From: Chloroflexota bacterium
GTDB lineage: Bacteria > Chloroflexota > Limnocylindria > Limnocylindrales > CSP1-4
Assembly: GCA_021777365.1 (NCBI GenBank)
Contig: JAJYDP010000358.1
Coordinates: forward strand, 1-5,616
DNA: 5,616 nucleotides
Direction of reading: 5' to 3'
Below the pieces are notes generated by a model. That model was not told the origin of the DNA. It did not search any database and saw only the letters and a list, made by a program, of their open reading frames with translations. Made by a program: the position numbers and the translations under genes. Below, piece by piece: positions 1 to 5,167 of the stretch. Each line of letters begins with the position of its first letter. Positions within the stretch are counted from its first letter, which is position 1.

Positions 1-1
1 C

Positions 2-373
2 AGCTACTCGGACCACAAGGTGGTGCTGCGCAACTACGAGGGTTACATCACCACCTACGAGGAGCCGCTGGACTACACGCCGCACGACCGGTCGAAGTGC
101 TGGTATTGCCGGCACCAGCGGCCCGAGCCGGGCCAGAAGGGCGTGACGGCGCTGCTCGATGGTGACGCGATGTGGATCGAGCCCGCCGGCTTCGCCGAGA
201 TCCACACGCGCGGCGCCACCGAGGCGCACCGGCTGCAGGACCCCTCGAAGTGGGTGCCGCTCGGCGTCGGTCCGATCGAGGGCCGGCAGGCGCCGCCGGC
301 TCTCGGGGAGGGCGAGTCCGGCGCGTCGGCCGGCTCGGACACGGACGGGACGGACGGAGACACCGCCTCCTGA
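2..373 (+). CDS. KamA-family radical SAM protein (lysine 2,3-aminomutase-like), C-terminal part
   Basis: Only the last 123 codons are present; the gene enters from the left edge, open from base 2, and stops at TGA 371-373. Residues 6-65 of the fragment match the C-terminal domain of lysine 2,3-aminomutase as I recall it: KVVLRNYEGYITTYEEP (clostridial KVILRNFEGVITTYSEP), then YTP, a Cys-rich turn, KGVTALLDGDAMWIEPAGF (clostridial VGVAGLLNGEGMALEPVGL). KamA enzymes use a 4Fe-4S cluster, SAM and PLP to move the alpha-amino group of lysine to the beta carbon; those sites lie upstream of the window. The clostridial enzyme has three zinc-binding cysteines here (CxCxxC), whereas this protein has SKCWYC, keeping two (fragment residues 33 and 36). 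A tail of about 55 residues, ending Gly/Ser/Asp-rich, follows the conserved part. Family is well supported; substrate (lysine, glutamate or other) cannot be judged from this end. Confidence 0.85.
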   Translation, partial: SYSDHKVVLRNYEGYITTYEEPLDYTPHDRSKCWYCRHQRPEPGQKGVTALLDGDAMWIEPAGFAEIHTRGATEAHRLQDPSKWVPLGVGPIEGRQAPPALGEGESGASAGSDTDGTDGDTAS

Positions 374-433
374 TCGTCGTCGAAGGCCGACCCCGCGCCT
401 CGCACACCCGCGCGGCGCTCGTTCCGGCCCGGC

Positions 434-439
434 TACACT
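434..439 (+). promoter_or_regulatory. Candidate -10 element (TACACT) upstream of the LLM oxidoreductase
   Basis: TACACT, inside GGCTACACTG, fits TAnnnT and lies in the 108-bp gap after the KamA-like gene. A start of transcription near 446 would leave a leader of about 35 nt carrying the Shine-Dalgarno. No convincing -35 hexamer is visible 16-18 bp upstream. A short perfect stem (CCGCC 441-445, GGCGG 450-454) lies at the predicted RNA start. Prediction by pattern only. Confidence 0.4.
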
Positions 440-467
440 GCCGCCGACCGGCGGACGCCGGGTGAGC

Positions 468-475
468 GGGGAGGG
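468..475 (+). promoter_or_regulatory. Shine-Dalgarno GGGGAGGG that decides the LLM start
   Basis: GGGGAGGG abuts the ATG at 476 directly, leaving no spacer, but lies 6 nt ahead of the in-frame ATG at 482. The second ATG is therefore the likelier start. The two choices differ by two residues. Confidence 0.6.
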
Positions 476-481
476 ATGGAC

Positions 482-1423
482 ATGGCCGGGCTACGCCTCG
501 GGATCCTGCTGTGGGCGCAGGCGACGCCCTGGGCGCCGATGCTGGCGGCGGCCCGAAGAGTCGACGCCCTCGGCTATGACCACCTCTGGGCCTGGGACCA
601 TCTCTACGCCATCTATGGCGATCCGTACCAGGACTACTTCGAGGGGCCGAGCGTCCTCGCCGCGTGGGCGGCATCCACCGAGCACGTCCGGCTCGGACTG
701 ATGGTCGGCGCCAACACCTTCCGCAACCCGGGGCTGTATGCCAAGCAGACCGCCACCCTCGATCACATCAGCGGTGGGCGCGCGATCGCCGGCATCGGAG
801 CCGCCTGGTTCGAGCTCGAGCACGAGGCCCACGGGATCGAGTTCGGGAGCGGGTTCGGGCAGCGGCTCGACTGGCTCGACGAGTCGGTCGGGCTCGTCCG
901 GCGGGTCCTCGACGGGGAGATCGTCACGCATCACGGCCCGCGCTATGACTTCGAGGAGGTCCGGCACCACCCCGCGCCGGTCCAGCGCCACCTGCCGATC
1001 CTCATCGGCGGCGAGGGCGAACGGAAGACCCTGCGGATCGTGGCGAAGTACGCGGACATGTGGAACGCCTCGTCCGGGAGCGTGGATCGGCTGCGCCACA
1101 AGGACCAGGTGCTGCGGCAGCACTGTGCCGACGTCGGCCGCGACGAGCGCGGGATCGAGCGGACGGTCTCCTGCAAGCTCGTGATCCGCGACGGCGAGGC
1201 CGAGGCGCGGCGCGTCTACGCGGCACAGCTGGAGCACAACCGCTGTCCCTACGCCGAGGACGAGGACGTCTGGCTCGGGACGCCGGAGCAGATCGCCGGC
1301 CGCCTGCGCGCGTTCCGCGAGATCGGCTTCTCGACGCTGATCCCGGAAATGCCCGCACCCTACGACGTGGAGACGATCGAGCGGCTCATCGGCGAGGTGA
1401 AGCCGATGGTGGACGCAGGCTGA
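482..1423 (+). CDS. LLM-class F420-dependent oxidoreductase (luciferase-like TIM barrel)
   Basis: A 313-aa protein of the bacterial luciferase-like superfamily, normal length for a single-domain member. The fold signature runs along the chain: beta-1 LRLGILLW (residues 4-11), ARRVDALGYDHLWAWDH (25-40), the TEHVRLG strand (66-72), RNPGLYAKQTATLDHISGGR (81-100), GIGAAWFELEHEAHGI (104-119), RLDWLDESVGLVRRVLDGE (128-146) and PVQRHLPILIGGEGERKTLRIVAKYADMWN (166-195, in pieces). The GIGAAWFE-EH and PILIGG-GERKTL blocks resemble the Rv1855c-like F420 subfamily (TIGR03560), from memory. Such enzymes transfer hydride between cofactor F420 and an organic substrate in the cytoplasm; the substrate is unknown here. 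FMN use cannot be excluded from sequence alone. It is probably transcribed alone: it has its own promoter-like element and runs convergently toward the SirB1-like gene. ATG 482 is chosen for its 6-nt spacing from GGGGAGGG; ATG 476 is the alternative. Confidence 0.9.
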   Translation: MAGLRLGILLWAQATPWAPMLAAARRVDALGYDHLWAWDHLYAIYGDPYQDYFEGPSVLAAWAASTEHVRLGLMVGANTFRNPGLYAKQTATLDHISGGRAIAGIGAAWFELEHEAHGIEFGSGFGQRLDWLDESVGLVRRVLDGEIVTHHGPRYDFEEVRHHPAPVQRHLPILIGGEGERKTLRIVAKYADMWNASSGSVDRLRHKDQVLRQHCADVGRDERGIERTVSCKLVIRDGEAEARRVYAAQLEHNRCPYAEDEDVWLGTPEQIAGRLRAFREIGFSTLIPEMPAPYDVETIERLIGEVKPMVDAG

Positions 1424-1425
1424 CG

Positions 1426-1474
1426 GACCGGCTGGGACCGGCTGGGACCGGCCGGGTTCGGCCGGGTTCGGCCG
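1426..1474. repeat. Short tandem repeats, 10-bp period, in the convergent gap
   Basis: Two copies of GCTGGGACCG (1431-1450) are followed by two of GCCGGGTTCG (1451-1470). A flanking partial unit, GACCG (1426-1430), precedes them and GCCG (1471-1474) follows. All units fit GCYGGG-NN-CG, so the block looks like one 10-bp array that diverged at three positions. It fills most of the 66-bp gap between the two convergent stop codons (1423 and 1490). The two halves are partly complementary around CCGGCCGG (1447-1454) and could fold, so a bidirectional terminator role is possible. There is no T-run on either strand to support a standard intrinsic terminator. Confidence 0.7.
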
Positions 1475-1489
1475 CTCCCTCGGGCTCGC

Positions 1490-2386
1490 CTAGTTCCGCC
1501 GCCCCCCGAAGATCGAGCGCGCGATCCGCACCTCGTCCCGATCGGGTGCCTCCGGAAGTTCCTCCAGGTAGCGGTCCAGGCCGCGCACCGCGTCGGTGAA
1601 CCGGCCACAGCGCCCGTACAGGAGTGCCCGATCGCGCCGCAACGCCGGGTCCACCGGGTCCAGGATCACGAGCAGCTCGAGCGTGGAGAGCGCGTGGGCC
1701 CATTCCCGGCGTGACAGGTAGATCCCGCGCAGGTTGCCCAGGATCCGGGCGATGATCTCGTGCCGGCTCGCCGGCTGGAGCATCGAGCGGCGGAACGCGA
1801 CCGGCCGCCCCAGCGCCTCCTGCATCAGCCCCTCGCAGTCGTCGGCGGACAGCGCCCGGCCGCGGCCGTACGGGTCGATCAGCCGGCCGTCGGGCCCGCC
1901 CACGATGAAGTGACCCGGCAGCCCGATCCCGAAGAGCGGCAACCCCAGGCGCCAGCCAACCTCGAGCTCCAGCACGCCGAGGGCGATCGGGAGCCCGCGA
2001 CGGAGCCGGATCACGTCGGCGAGGCAGGTGTGGCGTGGCTCCCACGCGTCCCGGGGCGCTCCGCTCAGCCCCAGCTCGTCGTACAGGACGTGGTGGAGGC
2101 CGTCGAGGATCGCGTCGATTTCGACCGGCGCCCGGATCCCGGCGGCACGGCGGGCCGCGTCGCGAAGCCCCGGCGGGAGCTCGCTGCGGACGCGCTCGGC
2201 CAGCATGTCGAGCTCGTCGTGCAGGGCCCGGGGGCTCGACTCCATGCCCGCCTCGGCCGCGATGCAGGCGCAGGCGGTGGCAAGGTCGATCAGCGGATCG
2301 GGCAGGACGACCAGCTCGGCGAAGCGGGCTCGCATGGCGGGTGGCTGCGGGGCTCGCCGGGGATCGCGCGGGGACGGCTCGGGCAT
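1490..2386 (-). CDS. SirB1-family protein (transglutaminase-like domain plus TPR-like C-terminus)
   Basis: A 298-aa minus-strand protein (E. coli SirB1/YchA is about 270 aa). The diagnostic block lies at residues 117-175: PRHTCLADVIRLRRGLPIAL, then LELEVGWRLGLPLFGIGLPGHFIV, then LIDPYGRGRAL. This is the SirB1 transglutaminase-like core. Cys121, His159 (in GHF) and Asp171 (in IDP) are placed as a possible Cys-His-Asp triad; that they are catalytic is inference. Residues about 210-280 form two helical hairpins of TPR type (NLRGIYLSRREWAHALSTLE, then ALLYGRCGRFTDAVRGLDRYL), as is usual at the end of this family. The cellular role of SirB1 proteins is poorly known; old genetics link the name to Salmonella invasion-gene regulation, which says little here. 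No signal peptide or membrane segment is seen. The reading frame stays open to 2728, but start ATG 2386 is preferred: it avoids overlap with the divergent gene and lies 7 nt after a good -10 element. ATG 2335 is a second choice. Neither has a Shine-Dalgarno. Confidence 0.85.
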   Translation of the reverse strand: MPEPSPRDPRRAPQPPAMRARFAELVVLPDPLIDLATACACIAAEAGMESSPRALHDELDMLAERVRSELPPGLRDAARRAAGIRAPVEIDAILDGLHHVLYDELGLSGAPRDAWEPRHTCLADVIRLRRGLPIALGVLELEVGWRLGLPLFGIGLPGHFIVGGPDGRLIDPYGRGRALSADDCEGLMQEALGRPVAFRRSMLQPASRHEIIARILGNLRGIYLSRREWAHALSTLELLVILDPVDPALRRDRALLYGRCGRFTDAVRGLDRYLEELPEAPDRDEVRIARSIFGGRRN

Positions 2387-2393
2387 GCACGCG

Positions 2394-2423
2394 ATGGTAG
2401 GCGAGGTGACCGGCATCTGTCGC
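2394..2423 (-). promoter_or_regulatory. Candidate leaderless promoter for the SirB1-like gene
   Basis: Read on the minus strand, GCGACA (2423-2418, 4 of 6 to TTGACA), an 18-bp spacer and TACCAT (2399-2394, fits TAnnnT) are followed after 7 nt by the ATG at 2386. Transcription would begin at or next to the start codon, giving a leaderless mRNA. That agrees with the absence of a Shine-Dalgarno and is common in high-GC lineages. Confidence 0.5.
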
Positions 2424-2430
2424 GTGCCGG
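2410..2430. promoter_or_regulatory. Dyad CCGGCA-N9-TGCCGG over the -35 region
   Basis: Perfect 6-bp inverted arms (2410-2415 and 2425-2430) with a 9-bp centre. The centre contains the proposed -35 hexamer of the minus-strand gene, so a bound protein would block that promoter. Short GC-rich dyads arise by chance in such DNA, so this is only a candidate operator. Confidence 0.25.
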
Positions 2431-2470
2431 GTGGCATCGCCGGCGCCCACCGCCTGTCGCCGGCTCGTCG

Positions 2471-2479
2471 TGCTAGCCT
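2471..2479 (+). promoter_or_regulatory. Candidate extended -10 (TGCTAGCCT) for the 138-aa protein/aminotransferase operon
   Basis: TG-C-TAGCCT has the extended -10 form TGn-TAnnnT and lies 43 bp before the ATG at 2523. The predicted leader is about 35 nt and includes GAGGT (2506-2510), a weak Shine-Dalgarno at 12-nt spacing. No clear -35 is visible. It is divergent from the SirB1-like promoter about 70 bp away. Confidence 0.4.
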
Positions 2480-2522
2480 CGCTGGCACCCCTGCCGATCT
2501 CCATCGAGGTTGCCCGCCCCCC

Positions 2523-2939
2523 ATGCTGAACCTGCGCGACGTCCCGGGACTGCCCGATCCCGACATCCGGCCGCCCGTGGTCGCCGAGTCGGGCGATCCG
2601 TTCGCGGCGCTCCGGATCGTGCACCTGCTGGCGCAGGTACCGCGCGGGCAGCCGGTCCGGGTCCGCGACATCGTGGACGCGCTCAACGTGCGCTGGCTTG
2701 ACTGGTCGTTCGACCGGAGGGTGGTCATCGACGCGGTCGTCCAGCTGCAGGCGAACTGGATGACGGACTACCGCACGGTCGAGGGCATCCGGTTCGGATC
2801 CGATGCGCACGGCGAGACCGTCACGATCGAGGACTCGAGCCGGGTGGATCCCTGGTTCGTGTTCCAGGCACGGGCCCTTGCCGGCATATGCCGGGACCGG
2901 TTGCGCGAGTTCGCCCGCGACGAGGGCGAGATCCCGTGA
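2523..2939 (+). CDS. Uncharacterised 138-aa protein, possible winged-helix fold, coupled to an aminotransferase
   Basis: I do not recognise this protein. It is real rather than a shadow: it starts just after a promoter-like element, runs to a stop that overlaps the next gene's start by GTGA, and has a balanced, hydrophobically patterned composition. The frame is open upstream to 2028, but that part lies antisense within the SirB1-like gene and is Arg/Ser-rich noise. Visible features are a Pro/Asp-rich N-terminus (1-25), a helix FAALRIVHLLAQV (27-39), a second helix VRVRDIVDALN (45-55), a third FDRRVVIDAVVQLQANWM (63-80), a likely beta hairpin GIRFGSDAHGETVTIED (88-104), and an amphipathic C-terminal helix (113-134). 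Three helices then a hairpin would suit a small winged-helix domain, but this is a guess from pattern. There is no signal peptide, membrane segment or Cys cluster (one Cys, 123). Translational coupling suggests a role linked to the downstream enzyme. Confidence 0.75.
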   Translation: MLNLRDVPGLPDPDIRPPVVAESGDPFAALRIVHLLAQVPRGQPVRVRDIVDALNVRWLDWSFDRRVVIDAVVQLQANWMTDYRTVEGIRFGSDAHGETVTIEDSSRVDPWFVFQARALAGICRDRLREFARDEGEIP

Positions 2940-3895
2940 GCCCGGCGGACGGCGCGGGTGGCCCGGACCAATCGGACGAGTCGGGTGGCGTGGGCCAATC
3001 GCAGGCACCCGCACCGGGCATCGTCCATGCCTGGGCGAACGGCCGCCTGGTGCCGGCGGACGCGCCCCTCATCTCCTCGTCCGACCGCGGCTTCCTGCTC
3101 GGCGACGCGGTCTTCGAGACGATCCGCGTATTCGGCGGCCGGATCCTCGAGCTGCCGCTCCACGCCGAGCGCCTGCGGGGATCCGCCGCCGCGCTGGAGA
3201 TCCCGCTCCCGGGCGACGTCGACGCCATCCTGGGCGCCGCGATCGGTGAGTTGCTCGCCGAAGACCGGCTCGCCGTGCCGGGGATCGAGGTGTCCGTGCG
3301 CGTGACGGTCAGCCGCGGCCCGGTCGAGGGGCGCAATCTCCTGCCGCCCGTCGACGTGCGCCCGACCATCGTCGTGCAGGCGTCGCGGGTGCTCTCTCCT
3401 CCCGCGGACCTGCTGGCACGCGGCCTGCACCTCGCGATCTCGGCGGTCCGTCGCGACCCGTCGAGCCCCCTTGCAGCCGTCAAGACCACCAGTCGCGCCG
3501 AGTTCGTGTACGCGAGGCTCGAGGCGCGCCGCAGGGGAGCCGACGACGCCCTGTTCCTCACCACCGACGGCCACCTCGCCGAGGCGACCTCGGCGAGCCT
3601 CTTCGTGGTGCGCGGAAGGGAGCTCGCGACACCCGCGCTGGCGTGCGGCATCCTCGCCGGCACCACGCGCCAGTGGCTGCTCCGGTGGGCCGCGGAGGTG
3701 GGGCTGCAGGCGCGCGAAGGATGGCTCGCGCAGCAGGACCTCTTCGACGCGGACGAGGCGTTCCTGGCCAGCTCGGTGGCCGGCGTGTTCCCCGTGACCC
3801 GCGTCGACGGCCGGCCGATTGGCGACGGTCGCCCCGGGGGATGGACGCTGCGGGCGCGCTCGGACCGGGAGGCGTTCGCCCGCCACGAGGAGTAG
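2936..3895 (+). CDS. Class IV PLP-dependent aminotransferase (IlvE/PabC/D-amino-acid transaminase superfamily)
   Basis: A 319-aa fold-type IV PLP enzyme. Motifs in order: SSDRGFLLGDAVFETIRVFGG (48-68, in two parts), Arg122 in VRVTVSRG, the PLP-binding lysine Lys183 in AAVKTTSRAEFVYARLEA, Glu216 in LAEATSASLF (the residue expected to hold the PLP ring nitrogen), and the phosphate-binding turn GILAGTTRQ (238-246). These identify the superfamily firmly. Branched-chain aminotransferase, 4-amino-4-deoxychorismate lyase and D-amino-acid transaminase remain open, and no pabA/pabB or ilv gene adjoins to settle it. The block usually written EGTxSNxF has Ser221 in the Asn position. Start GTG 2936 overlaps the upstream stop as GTGA and has GAGGG (2922-2926) 9 nt ahead; GTG 2990 is an alternative. 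The first 28 residues are a Gly/Ser/Asp/Gln-rich extension absent from typical members, which explains the length above the usual 270-300 aa. Confidence 0.9.
   Translation: MSPADGAGGPDQSDESGGVGQSQAPAPGIVHAWANGRLVPADAPLISSSDRGFLLGDAVFETIRVFGGRILELPLHAERLRGSAAALEIPLPGDVDAILGAAIGELLAEDRLAVPGIEVSVRVTVSRGPVEGRNLLPPVDVRPTIVVQASRVLSPPADLLARGLHLAISAVRRDPSSPLAAVKTTSRAEFVYARLEARRRGADDALFLTTDGHLAEATSASLFVVRGRELATPALACGILAGTTRQWLLRWAAEVGLQAREGWLAQQDLFDADEAFLASSVAGVFPVTRVDGRPIGDGRPGGWTLRARSDREAFARHEE
2956..3001 (+). repeat. 27-bp-period direct repeat in the aminotransferase N-terminal extension
   Basis: Two 19-bp copies (2956-2974 and 2983-3001), GGGTGGC---GG-CCAATCG, match at 16 of 19 positions. The period is 27 bp, exactly nine codons, so the repeat is in frame and encodes GGPDQSD then GGVGQSQ. 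It looks like a local duplication that lengthened a disordered leader segment. Confidence 0.65.
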
Positions 3896-3997
3896 CGCGC
3901 GGCGCGACCCGGACTGTTGTCCCCGGCCCACGCCTCCTGATCTTGGCTCGGGCCCTTCCCCGGACCCTTGCCCCGGGCCCTGTCCGCCGACCCGTGG

Positions 3998-4003
3998 CAT
4001 GCT
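3998..4003 (+). promoter_or_regulatory. Weak -10-like element (CATGCT) 6 nt before the dienelactone hydrolase ATG
   Basis: CATGCT differs from TAnnnT at its first base and sits 6 nt before ATG 4010, the geometry of a leaderless transcript. The start lacks a Shine-Dalgarno, which fits. There is no -35 at a normal distance, so support is weak. The rest of the gap (3896-3997) is C-rich, includes two GGGCCC sites, and shows no clear terminator. Confidence 0.2.
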
Positions 4004-4009
4004 GCGGGC

Positions 4010-4810
4010 ATGTGTCACGACGCAAGTGCTCGTCCCCCGGAACTCCCCGCCGATCTGCGCCCCGCGCCCATGGCCGGCGGCGCCCTCGAGACTCACGACC
4101 TGGTGCTGACCGCGTCCGACGGGAACCGCCTCAGAGCCTTCGAGGCACGGGCGGCGCATCCCTCGGGTGGAGGGGTGGTGATCTTCCCCGACTGGCGCGG
4201 CCTCGGGAGCTTCTACGAGGAGCTCGCGATGCGGTTCGCGGAGGCCGGCCACGACGCCATCGCCTTCGACTACTTCGGCCGCACCGCCGGAACCGAGCCG
4301 CATCCCGTCGACTTCGACCAGATGCCGCACATCGCGAAGTCGACGCCGGAGGACGTGGCGACCGACGCGGCCGCGGCGGCCGACCACCTGCGCGGCACCG
4401 GCCGGGTGCGGGCGCTCGCCGTCATCGGGTTCTGCTTCGGGGGGCGCAACGCCCTGCTCCAGGGGCTCCCGGACTCCACCGTCCAGCCCGCGGCCGTCGT
4501 CTCGTTCTACGGGCAGCTCGGCCCCGACCGGTCGGGGCACGGTGGCCCGCTCTCCATCGCGGGCCGCTTCGTCCGCCCGGTCCTGGGGCACTACGGCGGC
4601 GCCGACGAGGGGATCCCGGTCGACCAGGTCGAAGCGCTCGACCGGGCCCTGTCGGCCGCAGGCGTGCCGCACGAGCTCCACGTCTACCCGCGTGCCACCC
4701 ATTCGTTCTTCGCTCAACGCCGGGAGGAGTTCTCCGCCGAGGCCGACGAGGCGTGGCGGCGGACGCTGGCGTTCCTCGGGCGCACGTTCGCCCCAACCGT
4801 GGCCGACTGA
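4010..4810 (+). CDS. Dienelactone hydrolase family protein
   Basis: A 266-aa alpha/beta hydrolase of the dienelactone hydrolase family, near the usual length. The N-terminus MCHDASARPP has the Cys/Asp/Arg-Pro-Pro opening I know from close homologues, which supports ATG 4010 over the in-frame TTG 3968 or ATG 4070. Further landmarks are VVIFPDWRGL (56-65), AIAFDYFGRTAGTEP (83-97), the nucleophile elbow GFCFGG (140-145, Cys142), HYGGADEGIP (194-203, Asp199) and ATHSFF (229-234, His231). These give the complete Cys-Asp-His triad of the family. Members hydrolyse dienelactone in chlorocatechol breakdown, but most homologues outside such clusters act on unknown lactones or esters, and no catechol genes are nearby. 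It is cytoplasmic, with no signal peptide. It begins 114 bp after the aminotransferase and leads a second operon, 9 bp ahead of the next gene. No Shine-Dalgarno precedes the ATG. Confidence 0.9.
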   Translation: MCHDASARPPELPADLRPAPMAGGALETHDLVLTASDGNRLRAFEARAAHPSGGGVVIFPDWRGLGSFYEELAMRFAEAGHDAIAFDYFGRTAGTEPHPVDFDQMPHIAKSTPEDVATDAAAAADHLRGTGRVRALAVIGFCFGGRNALLQGLPDSTVQPAAVVSFYGQLGPDRSGHGGPLSIAGRFVRPVLGHYGGADEGIPVDQVEALDRALSAAGVPHELHVYPRATHSFFAQRREEFSAEADEAWRRTLAFLGRTFAPTVAD

Positions 4811-4819
4811 CGGGCGTGG

Positions 4820-5167
4820 GTGACGGAGGCCGGTGAACCCGTGGACCGCGCCGCCGCGATCGCCGAGACCTCGCGACTGGTCGCCGAGGGTGACCGGCTG
4901 CGGATGGCGCCGAGCCTGGGAGGGCTGCGGCTGTGGCTGCAGCTGTCGGACGACCTCCTGAGCACCATCTGGGGCACCATGGATCGGTACCACCTGTCCT
5001 GGCTGATGGTCGGCCGCCCGCCCGCGCCCCGCGGCCGTGCCATGACACCCGACGAGGAGGCCGCCTACGTGCGGGACGTTGCCGAGCAGAAGACGGCGGT
5101 GCTGCGGATCAGCCAGCGTGCCCTGGAGGGGCAGGGAGTCCCATTCGTGGGGGAGACGGGGCGGTGA
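4820..5167 (+). CDS. Uncharacterised 115-aa protein in the hydrolase operon
   Basis: I do not recognise this protein. It follows the hydrolase stop by 9 bp, and its TGA (5165-5167) overlaps the next start, so it is a genuine operon member. Residues 8-24 look like an amphipathic helix. The central segment LGGLRLWLQLSDDLLSTIWGTMDRYHLSWLMVG (33-65, in pieces) is rich in Trp, Leu and Tyr and is the likely core. It contains charged residues at intervals, so a membrane span is unlikely. TPDEEAAYVRDVAEQKTAVL (76-95) is a strongly helical, charged segment, followed by a short tail. There is no Cys. The start is uncertain: GTG 4820 is poorly served by a Shine-Dalgarno, whereas in-frame GTG 4841 (108 aa) has GGAGG (4825-4829) at 11 nt. 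Function is unknown. Confidence 0.75.
   Translation: MTEAGEPVDRAAAIAETSRLVAEGDRLRMAPSLGGLRLWLQLSDDLLSTIWGTMDRYHLSWLMVGRPPAPRGRAMTPDEEAAYVRDVAEQKTAVLRISQRALEGQGVPFVGETGR

Noticed and set aside
441..454. Hairpin CCGCC-GACC-GGCGG as a terminator or riboswitch
   Set aside because: The stem has only 5 bp, there is no T-run, and nothing resembling a riboswitch core surrounds it. Such stems are expected by chance at this GC content.
491..1237. 248-codon open frame antisense to the LLM gene
   Set aside because: It mirrors the codon structure of the LLM gene on the opposite strand and has no start signal or domain of its own.
2028..2522. Upstream in-frame extension of the 138-aa protein
   Set aside because: It would overlap the SirB1-like gene antisense, and its Ser/Arg/Ala-rich sequence does not look like protein. 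The ATG at 2523 follows a promoter-like element and removes the overlap.
2387..2728. Upstream in-frame extension of the SirB1-like gene
   Set aside because: It would run across the divergent promoter region and antisense into the 138-aa gene. It lacks SirB1 similarity, and the total of 412 aa would be far above the family length.
1386..3014. 542-codon open frame on the minus strand
   Set aside because: It covers the SirB1-like gene in another frame and the antisense of the 138-aa gene. It is Arg/Pro/Ala-rich with no recognisable domain, as expected of stop-poor high-GC DNA.
3951..3981. Pair of GGGCCC sites in the gap before the hydrolase as a terminator
   Set aside because: Each site is a self-palindrome of 6 bp and no longer stem or T-run follows, so an intrinsic terminator is not supported.
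2768..4993. 741-codon open frame on the minus strand
   Set aside because: It lies antisense to the aminotransferase, the dienelactone hydrolase and parts of their neighbours, all well supported by motifs. Its composition is low-complexity and it has no family signature, so it is a GC-driven shadow frame.
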